Of a stretch of DNA of 64,000 nt, positions 43,029-53,289 are shown piece by piece. Position 1 is the first letter of the stretch. Each line of letters starts with the position of its first letter. Location of the stretch: NCBI GenBank assembly GCA_018828145.1, contig JAHJWO010000055.1, forward strand, positions 62,001 through 126,000. Reading direction: 5' to 3'. The position numbers and the translations under genes are program-made. The notes under the pieces were generated by a model. It was not told the DNA's origin, made no database searches, and saw only the letters and a program-made list of their open reading frames with translations. Origin of the DNA: Alphaproteobacteria bacterium. GTDB taxonomy: Bacteria > Pseudomonadota > Alphaproteobacteria > Rhizobiales > Devosiaceae.

Positions 43029-43295
43029 CAAACCGGGCAGGGGCCGTTGGCCCTTGCCCGACCGGTCTGTCCTTGGTGGTTACTCAGACATTGGCGAGAC
43101 AGACACACGGGTTACCAAGGGCGCGACCAAAGCCCAAGCGTAATCCGCGTGGTAGAAGCGTGGTCGCCGGGAAAGCAATCAGCTCCGTTATGTCGCTACC
43201 GATCTTGACGCCGAATGCAGGTAGTCAGAAGTCCGTAAGCGAGGGGTCGGTTCCATTGGGCAAACCTCGGTAGACAACAACAGAAAGAGTAGGGA

Positions 43296-44096
43296 ATGCA
43301 GTTTCAGCACTACAATCTCGGCCATCTGAACGCTGGTGACGTCGTCGTGGTCACCCTGCAGGGCAGCGCCGCCAACGTCCGCCTGATGCAGTCGAGCGAC
43401 TTCAACAGTTACAAGGCCGGCCGGCGTCACAACTACCATGGTGGACTGCAGAACAAGTCCCCCGCGCGCATCCCTGTGCCCCATTCGGGCAGCTGGCACG
43501 TAACGGTCGACATGCAGGGTCTCCGCGGCACAACACGTAGTTCAGTCAACGTCGTGCCTGGCAACGCTATGCGCCCACTGCCCGCCATGAATGAGGCTCC
43601 CCTGCGCTCTATGCCGACACTGGTGCGTGACGAGGATGACGTCGTTCCCGTCGTAGATGCGCCCGACGGGCGCACTTTCGATGTGTTCATCTCGCACGCT
43701 TCGGAGGACAAAGACGAGGTGGTTCGCCCGCTCGCTCTGGCGTTGCAGGCAGGTGGACTGAGCGTCTGGTATGACGAGTTTGAGTTGCGCATCGGCGACA
43801 GCCTGCGCCGTAAGATCGATCGCGGCCTCGCCAGCAGCAGGTTTGGCATCGTGGTGCTGTCGCAGGCGTTTTTCGGGCGGGGCTGGCCAGAGTACGAGCT
43901 TGACGGCCTGGTCACCCGCGCCGTCAGCGGCGACCAAATCCTGCTGCCGATCTGGCACAATGTCAGCAAGCGCGAGGTCATCGGTTACTCGCCTTCGTTG
44001 GCGGACAAGCTGGCCCGCAGCACCGCAACCCACACGGTAGAGGACATTGCGGCTGAGATTATCGACGTGGTCCGATCGCCGGCAGCGGCCGCATAG
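43296..44096 (+). CDS. DUF1883-TIR fusion protein, candidate defence effector
   Basis: A 266-residue two-domain protein. Residues 1-90 are DUF1883 (LGHLNAGDVVVVTLQGSAAN, HSGSWHVTVDMQGLRG). A linker leads to a TIR domain (about 128-262) with FDVFISHASEDKDEVVRPLA, LSVWYDEFELRIGDSLRRKI and GIVVLSQAFFGRGWPEYELD. Bacterial TIR domains often degrade NAD+ or make signalling nucleotides; the Glu in the W-P-E-Y-E-L helix is the candidate catalytic residue. An AAGAG site precedes the ATG. It is followed 16 bases later by a gene with a nuclease-like C-terminus, so the two are probably one operon. Confidence 0.9.
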   Translation: MQFQHYNLGHLNAGDVVVVTLQGSAANVRLMQSSDFNSYKAGRRHNYHGGLQNKSPARIPVPHSGSWHVTVDMQGLRGTTRSSVNVVPGNAMRPLPAMNEAPLRSMPTLVRDEDDVVPVVDAPDGRTFDVFISHASEDKDEVVRPLALALQAGGLSVWYDEFELRIGDSLRRKIDRGLASSRFGIVVLSQAFFGRGWPEYELDGLVTRAVSGDQILLPIWHNVSKREVIGYSPSLADKLARSTATHTVEDIAAEIIDVVRSPAAAA

Positions 44097-44112
44097 GGGG
44101 GCGGGTCGAGTC

Positions 44113-45549
44113 ATGTCGAAGATCAAAGATCCGATCCTGTTCTCGGCCCATTTCAACGTCGATCCGGTCGCCCTCGAGGTGGCCGGCTTGGTCGACCCGT
44201 TTCTCAACGTCGACACGCAGCTCTTTATCGATCCGGTACTGCTGGCGAAGTCGGGCAACCCCCATATTAATCCGGGGGGCCACGAGGCTTTCCGCACTCA
44301 TTTTGGCAATTACGTCCGCCTGCTAGCCATTTCGGAAAAGGAAGGCGACGTGGCTTGGCGCAATGCAGCCAAGTTACTCAACCTGGACGAGCCTGCCGAA
44401 AATGGTCTCGGCTATGGCGGCAAGCGCCGCGCCGGTGCATCGCGGCCGGAGGAGGTCCGCACGGCGATCATGCGAACCAGCAAAGAGATCATTATGCTCG
44501 GCACCAAGGACCCCGAGATGATCTCCCTGATGGGTTTTTTCGAGGAGAATGTCGGCCCCGACACGATCAGCGATTTCACCACCCGGGCCATCAGCGTCAG
44601 TCTCGCCGCCATCACGGCCGAATTCTGCAAGGCCAACGGTGTGCCGCTGCACGCATCCGAGGATCACCCGGGCGTGGACTTGCCACGCTATGAAAAGCCT
44701 GAGGGAGGGATGTCTCACATTGTCCTTGTTCCCCGGGACGTCGTGCGGGACCTGCCAGTCGCCCGCGACTGGGCGGACATAGAAAGAGCGGCCATGGAAA
44801 ACGCCCGCATCCGCGAGCGGGTCAACCAGCTGCTAGCAGGAATCGTCGAACCATCAATAACTGACCGCAAACACGCGCTGCGCGAGGCGGCACTCGGCTC
44901 CGCTAAGGACTTCGAGGGCTTTCTCGCGTCGGTGAAAGAGCATACCGACAGTTACGATCCCAATCTCGATATCCTAGGGTATTACCGGCTCAAGCAGATC
45001 CTCCGCGACGGTATGGACGGGCTCAAAGGCCAGCAAGGATACGACGTCGACGGCAAGGGAGCAGAAGAGATCCGGCGCCTTGTGCTGGACACCATCGATG
45101 TTTTTCGCCGTCACGTCGAGCACGGCAATCTCTGGGAGGAGCTTTGGGTCGGGGACAAGCCCAAGAAGGAGCGGGCAGCACAGCTGATCTACTACGCGAT
45201 CGCGGACTGCTTCTGCCACGCCAACGACGTCGACATCTCGCCCGAAGCGAACATGGGCGGCGGCCCGATCGACTTCAAATTCTCGAAGGGCTACAACGCC
45301 CGGGTGCTAGTGGAAATGAAACGCTCCGGCGGCACCGTCGTCCACGGTTACGAAAAGCAGCTGAAATTCTATAAGGAGGCCAGCCAGACCGAGTGGGCGG
45401 TGTTTATCGTCATGGACTTCGGCGATCTTGGCGGCAAGCGGGAGCGTATCAACGCCATCCGCGCCGAGCGGTTGGCCAAGGGCGAGCGAGCCTCCGAAAT
45501 CATCGTCATCGACGCCACCAGGAAGGCGTCGGCAAGCAAGCGGGACTAG
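44113..45549 (+). CDS. Unassigned protein with PD-(D/E)XK-like C-terminal domain
   Basis: A 478-residue protein of no family I can name. The N-terminal 270 residues are soluble, with KDPILFSAHFNVDPVALEVA at the start and ENGLGYGGKRRAGASRPEEV as a glycine-rich segment. The C-terminal part (about 382-450) has GGGPIDFKFSKGYNARVLVE followed by MKRSGG, i.e. D...ExK, then IVMDFGDLG; this fits a PD-(D/E)XK nuclease core. The start at 44113 is chosen because earlier codons read the end of the TIR gene. Tight linkage to DUF1883-TIR suggests the pair acts together against phage, perhaps with this protein as sensor or nuclease. That is a hypothesis. Confidence 0.8.
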   Translation: MSKIKDPILFSAHFNVDPVALEVAGLVDPFLNVDTQLFIDPVLLAKSGNPHINPGGHEAFRTHFGNYVRLLAISEKEGDVAWRNAAKLLNLDEPAENGLGYGGKRRAGASRPEEVRTAIMRTSKEIIMLGTKDPEMISLMGFFEENVGPDTISDFTTRAISVSLAAITAEFCKANGVPLHASEDHPGVDLPRYEKPEGGMSHIVLVPRDVVRDLPVARDWADIERAAMENARIRERVNQLLAGIVEPSITDRKHALREAALGSAKDFEGFLASVKEHTDSYDPNLDILGYYRLKQILRDGMDGLKGQQGYDVDGKGAEEIRRLVLDTIDVFRRHVEHGNLWEELWVGDKPKKERAAQLIYYAIADCFCHANDVDISPEANMGGGPIDFKFSKGYNARVLVEMKRSGGTVVHGYEKQLKFYKEASQTEWAVFIVMDFGDLGGKRERINAIRAERLAKGERASEIIVIDATRKASASKRD

Positions 45550-45872
45550 CCAACAACCGGTGTATCGGTGTATCTGAACATTCTCGAGAAGCTGCAGGCG
45601 GAAAGCGGAAAAGCGCCGCCAAGCGCAAGATTGAAACATATGAAAGCAGGTGTAGGAGCGAGTCGAAGGACCGGCAGGCACCCATAGGGACCGGCAAGTT
45701 TGCGCCCCTTTAACTCATTGGCATCTCTTCGGCAGTCTCCCGAAAGCGGATGCTGCAGCGATCGATCCTCCATTTGGAACTGAGTACTGCTAGCTCCTAA
45801 GTAACAGGACTATGCCGAGGACAGCGTCCGTCGTAAGCTTGCCGTATTGGCTAGGCCTCAACGATGGACCGT
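45550..45872. other. Non-coding gap between convergent defence units
   Basis: About 320 bases. No gene supported. A short tandem CGGTGTAT occurs near 45560. No clear terminator seen. Confidence 0.4.
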
Positions 45873-47030
45873 TCATCCAAGCAAGCGGGCAATCGATTTC
45901 ACCACGAAACGTGCTGAGACGATGGAGCCATATTCTTGGTACGTATCGCTCTTCCTCTGATCGCCGACATCTACCACCGTTTTCGCACCGAAGAATAACG
46001 GTCGCGGATTGCCTAGTTCTGCAGCCTTGTAGACGCCGTACATTTCCATGTCCAAAGCGGCCATCTGCCTGTGCTGCTCGGCGATTTGGTCCATCCTGCC
46101 GCTGTCCGCGATTACTGCCGATCCGGTCGCCATTGGTTGCATGATGACCTTCTCGAATACGATTTTGTCCTCGATAAGCCCAAGTTTCATGTCGATCATC
46201 TTGTCGTCCACGGCAATCATCTGGGCGAGGGAGGTGCGCACCTGCGGGTCGATGCTGCAGTCGAAGTGCTCGATCTTGAAGCCGTTACCGCTCCACTTGC
46301 CAGCCTGATACTCCCAGCACATGTCAGCCACTACAATAGTGCCAATGTCCGCCTTCCCCGCGACGCCGGCGCAAATACCCGACATAGCCACTAGCTTGGG
46401 GTTGAACTTCTCAACAACCCTGGCGGTGACCAGAGACGCGTTCACCAGCCCCATACGTGGCAGTGCCACGCAGACGCCCGACCTGTCTCCGATGTTTAGC
46501 TCAAGGCAATCCAACCCAGCGATGCTGCGATAGTCGCCCAGAACAGCGTCAGTGCGCGCGTAGGCCTGCCGCTCCTTCTCAAGTGCGCAAACGATTACAA
46601 AGTCGAATGCGGATCGGTTTCTAGCAGCATTAAACGCCCGCGCCACCTTCGCAAGCCAAGTTGGTACTTTTTCGCCGTCGTCGAAGCCCGCCAGAAGGAT
46701 ACCGGCGTCCGAAAACCGCTTCAATTGCGTATCGACCACGTCGGAAAAACTGGACAGCGCCAAGATGGTGGCAAATTCGCAGTACTTGCTAGCCTGCACG
46801 GTTTCGATGATCTCCTCGGAGACGTCGATTGCGGTAGGGTCGTCCTCCCGCAAAGGAAGCATGAGATCGAGGATAACGATATCGTACTGCTCGCTGTAGA
46901 GCAGCTTTTGTGCGTGAGAAAAGTAAGATGCGCGCTCAAGCTCTAGCGTTCCACCCTGGTGGAGCTCACGAACTGCGCCTTCCAATTTGGAAAACTTGTC
47001 ATCCTCGTCCTCGACTATCAGGATGCGCAT
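45873..47030 (-). CDS. dtcC: DtcC-like effector: receiver domain plus PNP nucleosidase (Detocs)
   Basis: About 385 residues. Residues 1-125 are a response-regulator receiver (MRILIVEDEDDKFSKLE; phospho-Asp in YDIVILDLMLPL). Residues 145-380 are a phosphorylase/nucleosidase domain (MSGICAGVAGKADIGTIVV, AALDMEMYGVYKAAELG). This receiver-PNP architecture is that of the Detocs effector, which in the known system cleaves adenosine nucleotides, depleting ATP after infection. ATG 47030 overlaps the dtcB end by 13 bases. It is the third gene of a dtcA-dtcB-dtcC order read on the minus strand. The name is assigned by architecture and synteny. Confidence 0.87.
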   Translation of the reverse strand: MRILIVEDEDDKFSKLEGAVRELHQGGTLELERASYFSHAQKLLYSEQYDIVILDLMLPLREDDPTAIDVSEEIIETVQASKYCEFATILALSSFSDVVDTQLKRFSDAGILLAGFDDGEKVPTWLAKVARAFNAARNRSAFDFVIVCALEKERQAYARTDAVLGDYRSIAGLDCLELNIGDRSGVCVALPRMGLVNASLVTARVVEKFNPKLVAMSGICAGVAGKADIGTIVVADMCWEYQAGKWSGNGFKIEHFDCSIDPQVRTSLAQMIAVDDKMIDMKLGLIEDKIVFEKVIMQPMATGSAVIADSGRMDQIAEQHRQMAALDMEMYGVYKAAELGNPRPLFFGAKTVVDVGDQRKSDTYQEYGSIVSARFVVKSIARLLG

Positions 47031-47476
47031 TCTTGTCTCGCTATTTCTGTGAGACTGCCCGCCCATTCGGAGCTTTCCGGCTCGTATTGGAGGACTGCAA
47101 CGACGTTTCCCATCTTGTGCTCCCGAAAGACATCCAAAGCGGACTTGGTCGGCACTAGAGTCTCCTCGATCTCGATCTCAGGATACTGGGTTAGGACCAC
47201 GACCTTGTCGTCTCGTCCGGCGTACGCCAGTTCCAGAAGGACCTCTATCCCTCCGGAGGGGAGCGACATGGCCGGGCTGGAACCGACGGTTACTGTGTGA
47301 CTAGGCAGTGCCATATCCAGAACGATCAACCCATATGAACGTCCAAGCATCTCGATCGCATTGTGTACGGACTTTGCCACGCGCAGGACTAGCCCAGGAT
47401 TTGCTTCGAGAAGGGCCCTCGACAATCTCTCCAGCTTGAAGTCGTCGTCTTCAACGACGAGCACCTCATTGATCAT
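47018..47476 (-). CDS. dtcB: DtcB-like stand-alone receiver protein (Detocs)
   Basis: A 152-residue receiver domain without output domain. The acidic pocket is in NEVLVVEDDDFKLERL and the phospho-Asp in YGLIVLDMALPSHT; a late TQYPE takes the place of the switch region. In Detocs a free receiver is thought to act as a phosphate sink that prevents accidental firing. It overlaps dtcA by 11 bases and dtcC by 13 bases, showing strict coupling. Confidence 0.86.
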   Translation of the reverse strand: MINEVLVVEDDDFKLERLSRALLEANPGLVLRVAKSVHNAIEMLGRSYGLIVLDMALPSHTVTVGSSPAMSLPSGGIEVLLELAYAGRDDKVVVLTQYPEIEIEETLVPTKSALDVFREHKMGNVVAVLQYEPESSEWAGSLTEIARQECAS

Positions 47477-50408
47477 TGAGATGCACCGAGCGTATGTGGC
47501 AAGAAAAAGTAATCCGTCGATCCTCTATTCCCCAATCGACTTTCTCGATCTCGCGCACATCGGCCTCCATGCGCCTCAGCTTTTTGATCCCGCTTCGGTT
47601 CTCGACAACCATCGCGTCCTCAAGATCTCCGGCGAGCGCTTCCTCGATCCGGGCAAGCACGTCCGCATCGGTGTCACCAGGGTGAAGGTCCGACGAAACG
47701 CTGATGACGATAGAATTGATGATCAGGTCCGACTGCTCGGTGACGATCTTGTTGGACAACAGACCGCATCGATGACCATGTTTCGCGGCATTGTAGATCA
47801 CCACATAGAGGAAGTCGTACACGTGATGGTAGAGTACGCCAAAGACATCGATGTCCTGAAGGCCGATCTGCTCGATGGTGGGTTCGAAGTCGGGGAAGTG
47901 CTCCTGCACCTCGTCCATAACAGCTTCGAACAGTAGGCTGAACGGGGCCGACGGCGACAGATTGGTTGGCTTGGTAAACCAGCTTGAGACGGACCTGAAC
48001 CGCTCCTCCGTGAAGCGATTAATTTCGCGTCCCAACGCTCGAGCCATAGGCTTAGCTTGCTCAGGCAAGCCGCGCTCGAACAAGGATATGGGGAAAGTGG
48101 CGTGAGTTCGTCGGAAAGTGTCTAGATGGTCCCGGACGACGCGGAGGTCCTGCTCCAAAATCCGCCAGCAATGCTCAATGATGTTCTGATGCACGACGGC
48201 TATGCTCTTGGTCTCCTTGTACTGCCGCGCAATGTCCCTGATGGCCTCCCTAGTGAAACCGATCTTGCGGGCTCCCCCTATACCTGGATTGAGTAATCCC
48301 CTGGGCTTCTTCTTGGAGCGGACCTGCAGCATGTCTTGTCCGAGTTGGGTGACGTTGGCCCGATAGTCGGCGAGCCAAGCTTGCAACCGCCGTCCGCTCT
48401 CGCCAACCGACAAGTCCTGGTATTCGGACCTTTCTAGCAGCGGCTCCATCTGCGTAGCGAGGTAGCCGTAGAGTGTGCCGTGCCGAATTCTCCTCCCGAT
48501 GTACGAATCAACACCGTATCTCTTGTCAGCACAGAACTCCTCGAAGGCCTTCTGGAGGAGGGATGCCAACCGACCAGCAGAAGTGCTACTGGCCGGATAC
48601 CCGCCTTCGCCGGTGTAGGAGAGTACCTCCTCCTCCGTGATCTCGGGCCCGCGGAAGACTACGCTTATTTCGTCGATTGTGTTGTCCTGCAGCCAAGAGG
48701 TGAAGCGAACATGATCAACGTAGATTCTGACATCGTTGATCTGCCCTCTGACGCGTTGTAGGCGTTTATCGAGACGCAGCGTTTTGGCTCGATCATTGGC
48801 AAGTGGTTCATCGAACCGCTCCGCGTACCAATCCAACAGCTTTGCCCTGGTCTCGTACACCTCGTCGGTAGTTGGTAGGAGGTGGTAGAGTTGAACGAGC
48901 AGAGCCTCGGTGCATAGATCGAAGAGATGCTCCGCCACACCCGGCCCGCGTTTGAACAGCCACTCCGCGAAGGCGATCAGGTCACCGTCGAAGCGCTGCT
49001 CCACAATCGACTGAAGGACGCGGCGCTGCGCATGCTTGTGCGCGGACTTGCCGGTTCGTTCGGACACCAGCGAGAGCATAATGTATTCGGACATTGGGTC
49101 AGAGGCGTAGCGGAAGAACGACCGGATCTCATCCTCTGCGAGCAGCCGGGAGAGCTCGGAGGTATTCGCCATGAGCGCTATCAACTCGTCCTCTGTGAGA
49201 TCCGCGGCGCTGGCGCCGGCCCTAATTGATCGGATTACCGCGATGGTCCTCACCAATGGACCAGCGGAGGCCGCGATAAATCGATCGATGTTGACCACCA
49301 CCGAATTAGATTGGCCCACAAGTTCGATTATAGCGGTCGGCTGGCCGAAATAGGCATCCGCGGCCTTCGACGAGGGGAGAACGCCGAAGCCATCCAATGG
49401 ATCTCCATAGTAACTGTCCAAAGCGTCTCTGTAACTTGCAAGTCGAGGCACTTCCGCGAATGCAATGCTGCTCCGATAGAAGGTTCTATCGAGGGATAGG
49501 CCGGGAGCAACGGTGGGCAGCGCTCGGTGGAGCCTTTCCGCACCGCGATCTAGGGCCCTTACCGCACCGATCACCTCGGGTGAAACCAAGAGAGGCAGAT
49601 GCACGCGCAGGGCTTCGTTAGCCTCAGGGAGCAGGTGATGGCCAACCGCGAATAGGACGGCATCAAGTAGAGAGAAAAGGCCATGGGTGTGAAGCTGCGA
49701 AGCGATGTCGGTCGACGAGAGCCGCACTGGACGAAAGAGGTAGCGCAGGGCGTCCGCTGCGGTCCGAAACTTGTGGCCCTCCTTATCGGCGAACTCCAGA
49801 ATCGATGATCGCGTGAGAAAGTAGTCGTAGTCTGGCTCCATCAGATCGGTGATGGCGAGCGGCAGTATCTGGCGTTTCTGAAGACCATAGAGTCGCAGCT
49901 CCTCTAGTGACCTTTGCCATAAACCGCTCTTTTCCTCCGTTGCGTAATGGATGAATGCAATCTTGCGAAGGTAAGCCAGGGAGTATCCGCCCTCCGCCTT
50001 AAACCTACCCAACATGGTCCCGATCCTGCCAGGGTTGCGCGACGCAATTGCGTCGTTGGCTTGTCCAAGTACTTTGATCGCCCTGAGGATCCGCGCCTCG
50101 TTGCGGCGCAGGCGCTCTGATAGGAACACGAGCTCATGGTACAGCGGCATCTCTGCCATGCGTATCAAGTTGTATAGCTGGGGCGGTACCTCGGGGAAGT
50201 CGTCCGTCAGCTCGAGGTTTGACAACAGCGGATGACAGAAGATCATGCTCGCAACTATCGGAGCATCAGCTTCGGACAGGTCTCGCCTTAAGTGGTTCAT
50301 TGTCTCGACGATGCCCCTCTGCGTGGAGCCTTTCGCCATCAGTCCGCGGAGACGCTGTCTTGAGCGCGCTTCAGTTATCTCGGCAAGACTGGGATACTCA
50401 ATTTTCAA
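47466..50408 (-). CDS. dtcA: DtcA-like sensor histidine kinase (Detocs)
   Basis: A 980-residue soluble protein. The long helical N-terminal region (about 1-700) has no domain I can name and should be the sensor. The C-terminal part looks like a diverged histidine kinase: a helical dimerisation stretch (TREAIRDIARQYKETKSIAV, VVHQNIIEHCWRILEQDLR), an N-box-like VVIYNAAKHG near residue 865 and a G-box-like SGIKKLRRMEADV near 950. The phosphorylated His cannot be fixed by eye. The frame begins with TTG 50408, which has only a weak binding site and could be extended upstream. With the two following genes it forms a complete Detocs-type operon. Confidence 0.85.
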   Translation of the reverse strand: MKIEYPSLAEITEARSRQRLRGLMAKGSTQRGIVETMNHLRRDLSEADAPIVASMIFCHPLLSNLELTDDFPEVPPQLYNLIRMAEMPLYHELVFLSERLRRNEARILRAIKVLGQANDAIASRNPGRIGTMLGRFKAEGGYSLAYLRKIAFIHYATEEKSGLWQRSLEELRLYGLQKRQILPLAITDLMEPDYDYFLTRSSILEFADKEGHKFRTAADALRYLFRPVRLSSTDIASQLHTHGLFSLLDAVLFAVGHHLLPEANEALRVHLPLLVSPEVIGAVRALDRGAERLHRALPTVAPGLSLDRTFYRSSIAFAEVPRLASYRDALDSYYGDPLDGFGVLPSSKAADAYFGQPTAIIELVGQSNSVVVNIDRFIAASAGPLVRTIAVIRSIRAGASAADLTEDELIALMANTSELSRLLAEDEIRSFFRYASDPMSEYIMLSLVSERTGKSAHKHAQRRVLQSIVEQRFDGDLIAFAEWLFKRGPGVAEHLFDLCTEALLVQLYHLLPTTDEVYETRAKLLDWYAERFDEPLANDRAKTLRLDKRLQRVRGQINDVRIYVDHVRFTSWLQDNTIDEISVVFRGPEITEEEVLSYTGEGGYPASSTSAGRLASLLQKAFEEFCADKRYGVDSYIGRRIRHGTLYGYLATQMEPLLERSEYQDLSVGESGRRLQAWLADYRANVTQLGQDMLQVRSKKKPRGLLNPGIGGARKIGFTREAIRDIARQYKETKSIAVVHQNIIEHCWRILEQDLRVVRDHLDTFRRTHATFPISLFERGLPEQAKPMARALGREINRFTEERFRSVSSWFTKPTNLSPSAPFSLLFEAVMDEVQEHFPDFEPTIEQIGLQDIDVFGVLYHHVYDFLYVVIYNAAKHGHRCGLLSNKIVTEQSDLIINSIVISVSSDLHPGDTDADVLARIEEALAGDLEDAMVVENRSGIKKLRRMEADVREIEKVDWGIEDRRITFSCHIRSVHLNDQ

Positions 50409-50883
50409 ATCAACGCGACTCGGTTTGCATAACCACGCTAGTTTGCACCTATGTTTGGTCGGAACGGAAGGATCGGTAGAAAATGATGTTTGGCCGAGAT
50501 TTCTGCGGTTTTTTCAAGCACGCTTCATTTCGAGCTCGAGGCGAAGATCAGGAGAGGTCGCAGGGCGGCTCGCGGAAAAACTAAATTTGCGACACAATGT
50601 TGACCCCGTCTGAGGGTCACCCCCCAGATCTGAGGTTAGCTTCAGAGTAAGGGCGGCCCAAGGCTGCAGACTGCTTCCGGCGTCCGTTATGCCGGTCGCC
50701 GCTGCGTGAAAACGACGATTTCCGATTCGCATAATATCTGAACTGGAACGACAACATCCTCTCGTCACCGCAAGCGGGCGCATCTAGTCCCGCCAGCTAT
50801 CGATTATCAACCATTCGGCCCAAGGCACGACTGTTGAGTTCTGGCACTTCGATGGGGGCCGGGCTCGCGGCGACAGCACAGTG
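50409..50883. other. Non-coding region upstream of the Detocs operon, cut by IS21
   Basis: About 475 bases between the dtcA start and the left end of the insertion sequence. It should carry the dtc promoter, but no clear boxes were found. No gene supported. Confidence 0.45.
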
Positions 50884-50993
50884 TGTTGATTGCCACTGAG
50901 ATCTGACCCTTAAGGGGCTGAAGTTTTCACTGAGATTTGACCCATGTTTTGATCGTCCCCTGGCTGTTGGTCGGGGGACTTGGAGTGATCGAC

Positions 50994-52520
50994 ATGGCGT
51001 TATTGAGCGTAATCCGGCGCTGGCATTTTCGTGAGGGGATGCCGATCCGTGAGATTGAGCGACGCACGGGATTGTCCCGCAATACTATCCGCAAGTATCT
51101 TCGGGCCGACACGGTGGACCCCAAGTTCAGGGTTCCGGTACGGGCCAGCAAGCTCGATCCATTTGCCCAAAAGCTGTCGGACTGGCTGCGCGTGGAAGCG
51201 GGTAAGTCGCGCAAGCAGCGGCGCACGGCCAGGCAGATGCATGCTGATCTGGTGGTGCTGGGCTATGAGGGTTCCTATGAGCGCGTTGCGGCGTTCGTGC
51301 GGGTCTGGAAGAGCAATCGGCAACGCGAGCAACAGACCAGCGGGCATGGCACCTTCGTTCCGCTGGTGTTCGGACCGGGCGAAGCCTTCCAGTTCGACTG
51401 GAGCGAGGACTGGGCGATCCTGGGCGGCGAGCGCACCAAGCTGCAGGTGGCCCATACCAAGCTGTCGCACAGCCGGGCGTTCATCGTTCGGGCCTATCCA
51501 CTGCAGACCCATGAGATGCTGTTCGATGCGATGACCCAGGCGTTCCGGGTTCTTGGCGGCGTTCCCCGTCGCGGCATCTTCGACAACATGAAGACCGCAG
51601 TCGACCGGATCGGCTCTGGCAAGGCCCGGCAGGTCAACGCCCGGTTCGCGGCAATGGCCAGCCATTATCTGTTCGAACCCGAGTTCTGCAATCCGGCATC
51701 AGGCTGGGAGAAGGGGCAGATCGAGAAGAACGTGCAGGATGCCCGCCGGCGCCTGTGGCAGCCACTGCCAAACTTCGCTGATCTCGATGGCTTGAACGAC
51801 TGGCTCGAAGAGCGATGCATCGCCCAATGGAGCCAGATCGTACATGGCAACCTTCCGGGCAGCGTGGCCGATGCGCATGCCGGTGAGGTTGCGAGCCTGA
51901 TGCCCTTGGGTCGTCCCTTTGACGGCTTTGTCGAACAGACCAAGCGTGTATCGCCCACTTGCCTGGTGAACTTCGAGCGCAACCGTTACAGCGTACCGGC
52001 CTCGTTTGCGAACCGCCCGGTCAGCCTGCGAATATACCCTGAGCGGATCGTCGTGGTGGCCGAGGGCCAGATCCTGTGCGAGCACGGTCGTATCATCGAC
52101 CGGTCCCATCGACAGCCTGGACGCACGGTCTATGACTGGCGGCACTATCTGGCGGTGATCCAGCGCAAGCCTGGCGCCCTGCGCAATGGGGCGCCGTTCC
52201 TTGATCTGCCTGAGGCGTTCCGGAGATTGCAGGGGCTGCTGCTCAAGCGACCAGGTGGCGATCGGGAGATGGTGGAGATCCTGGCGCTCGTCCTGCATCA
52301 CGACGAGCAGGCGGTTTTGTGTGCCGTCGAGGTTGCGCTCGAAGCAGGCGTTCCAACCAAGACCCATATCCTCAATCTTCTGCATCGCCTGGTGGATGGC
52401 AAGGAGACTGCGGTTGCATTGATCGATGCACCCCAGGCTCTGGCCCTGCGCCAGGAACCCAAAGCCAACGTCGCGCGCTACGACACGCTGCGTGGCAAGG
52501 ATGTTCGCCATGCGTCATGA
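50994..52520 (+). CDS. istA: IstA, IS21-family transposase
   Basis: A 508-residue transposase. The N-terminal helix-turn-helix is [20 protein letters not shown]; the DDE catalytic domain includes [14 protein letters not shown] and [13 protein letters not shown] with the later Glu in [15 protein letters not shown]. The C-terminal Mu-type beta domain follows ([19 protein letters not shown]). ATG 50994 fits IstA; the longer frame runs into the terminal repeats. It overlaps istB by 11 bases. Confidence 0.97.
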   Translation: MALLSVIRRWHFREGMPIREIERRTGLSRNTIRKYLRADTVDPKFRVPVRASKLDPFAQKLSDWLRVEAGKSRKQRRTARQMHADLVVLGYEGSYERVAAFVRVWKSNRQREQQTSGHGTFVPLVFGPGEAFQFDWSEDWAILGGERTKLQVAHTKLSHSRAFIVRAYPLQTHEMLFDAMTQAFRVLGGVPRRGIFDNMKTAVDRIGSGKARQVNARFAAMASHYLFEPEFCNPASGWEKGQIEKNVQDARRRLWQPLPNFADLDGLNDWLEERCIAQWSQIVHGNLPGSVADAHAGEVASLMPLGRPFDGFVEQTKRVSPTCLVNFERNRYSVPASFANRPVSLRIYPERIVVVAEGQILCEHGRIIDRSHRQPGRTVYDWRHYLAVIQRKPGALRNGAPFLDLPEAFRRLQGLLLKRPGGDREMVEILALVLHHDEQAVLCAVEVALEAGVPTKTHILNLLHRLVDGKETAVALIDAPQALALRQEPKANVARYDTLRGKDVRHAS

Positions 52521-53289
52521 TCCCGCCAGTGCCGCCGTGGTGGTCATGCTGCGCAGCCTCAAGATGTATGGCATGGCCCAAGCCGTGGACGAGTTGATCG
52601 AACAGGGTGCTCCTGCCTTCGATACGGCTGTGCCGATCCTGTCCCAACTGCTCAAGGCTGAACTTGCCGAGCGGGAGGTCAGGTCCATCGCCTATCACCT
52701 CAAGGGGGCCCGCTTCCCCGCGTACAAGGATCTAACCGGCTTTGACTTTGCTTCCAGCGAGATCAATGAGGCGTCCGTCCAGCAACTGCATCGCGGCACC
52801 TTCATTGAAGGCGCTGACAATGTGGTACTGATCGGTGGACCTGGCACTGGCAAGACCCATATCGCCACAGCCCTAGGCGTCCAGGCGGTTCGCCACCACC
52901 ACAAGAAGGTTCGCTTCTTTGCTACCGTCGACCTGGTCAATGCACTCGAGCAAGAAAAGGCGTTGAACAAGGCAGGCCAGCTTGCCGAGCGCCTGCTCCG
53001 TCTCGACCTCATCATCTTAGACGAGCTGGGCTACCTGCCGTTCAGCCCATCAGGCGGTGCGCTGCTGTTCCATCTGCTCAGTAAACTCTACGAGCAAACT
53101 AGTGTCATCATCACCACCAACCTCAGCTTCAGCGAATGGGCTGGCGTGTTCGGCGACGCCAAGATGACAACCGCTCTGCTCGACCGGCTCACCCATCACT
53201 GCCACATCCTGGAAACCGGAAATGACAGCTTCCGCTTCAGGGCAAGCGCTGCAGCGCCGAAAACGAGAAAGGAAAAACCCGCTACTTGA
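52510..53289 (+). CDS. istB: IstB, IS21-family ATP-binding helper
   Basis: A 259-residue DnaA/DnaC-type ATPase that assists IstA. Walker A is [15 protein letters not shown] and Walker [21 protein letters not shown] lies 8 bases before ATG 52510; the start overlaps the istA stop. Intact. Confidence 0.97.
   Translation: MRHDPASAAVVVMLRSLKMYGMAQAVDELIEQGAPAFDTAVPILSQLLKAELAEREVRSIAYHLKGARFPAYKDLTGFDFASSEINEASVQQLHRGTFIEGADNVVLIGGPGTGKTHIATALGVQAVRHHHKKVRFFATVDLVNALEQEKALNKAGQLAERLLRLDLIILDELGYLPFSPSGGALLFHLLSKLYEQTSVIITTNLSFSEWAGVFGDAKMTTALLDRLTHHCHILETGNDSFRFRASAAAPKTRKEKPAT

Noticed and set aside
45812..46144. Plus-strand frame over the end of dtcC
   Set aside because: Antisense to the conserved PNP domain; no independent support.
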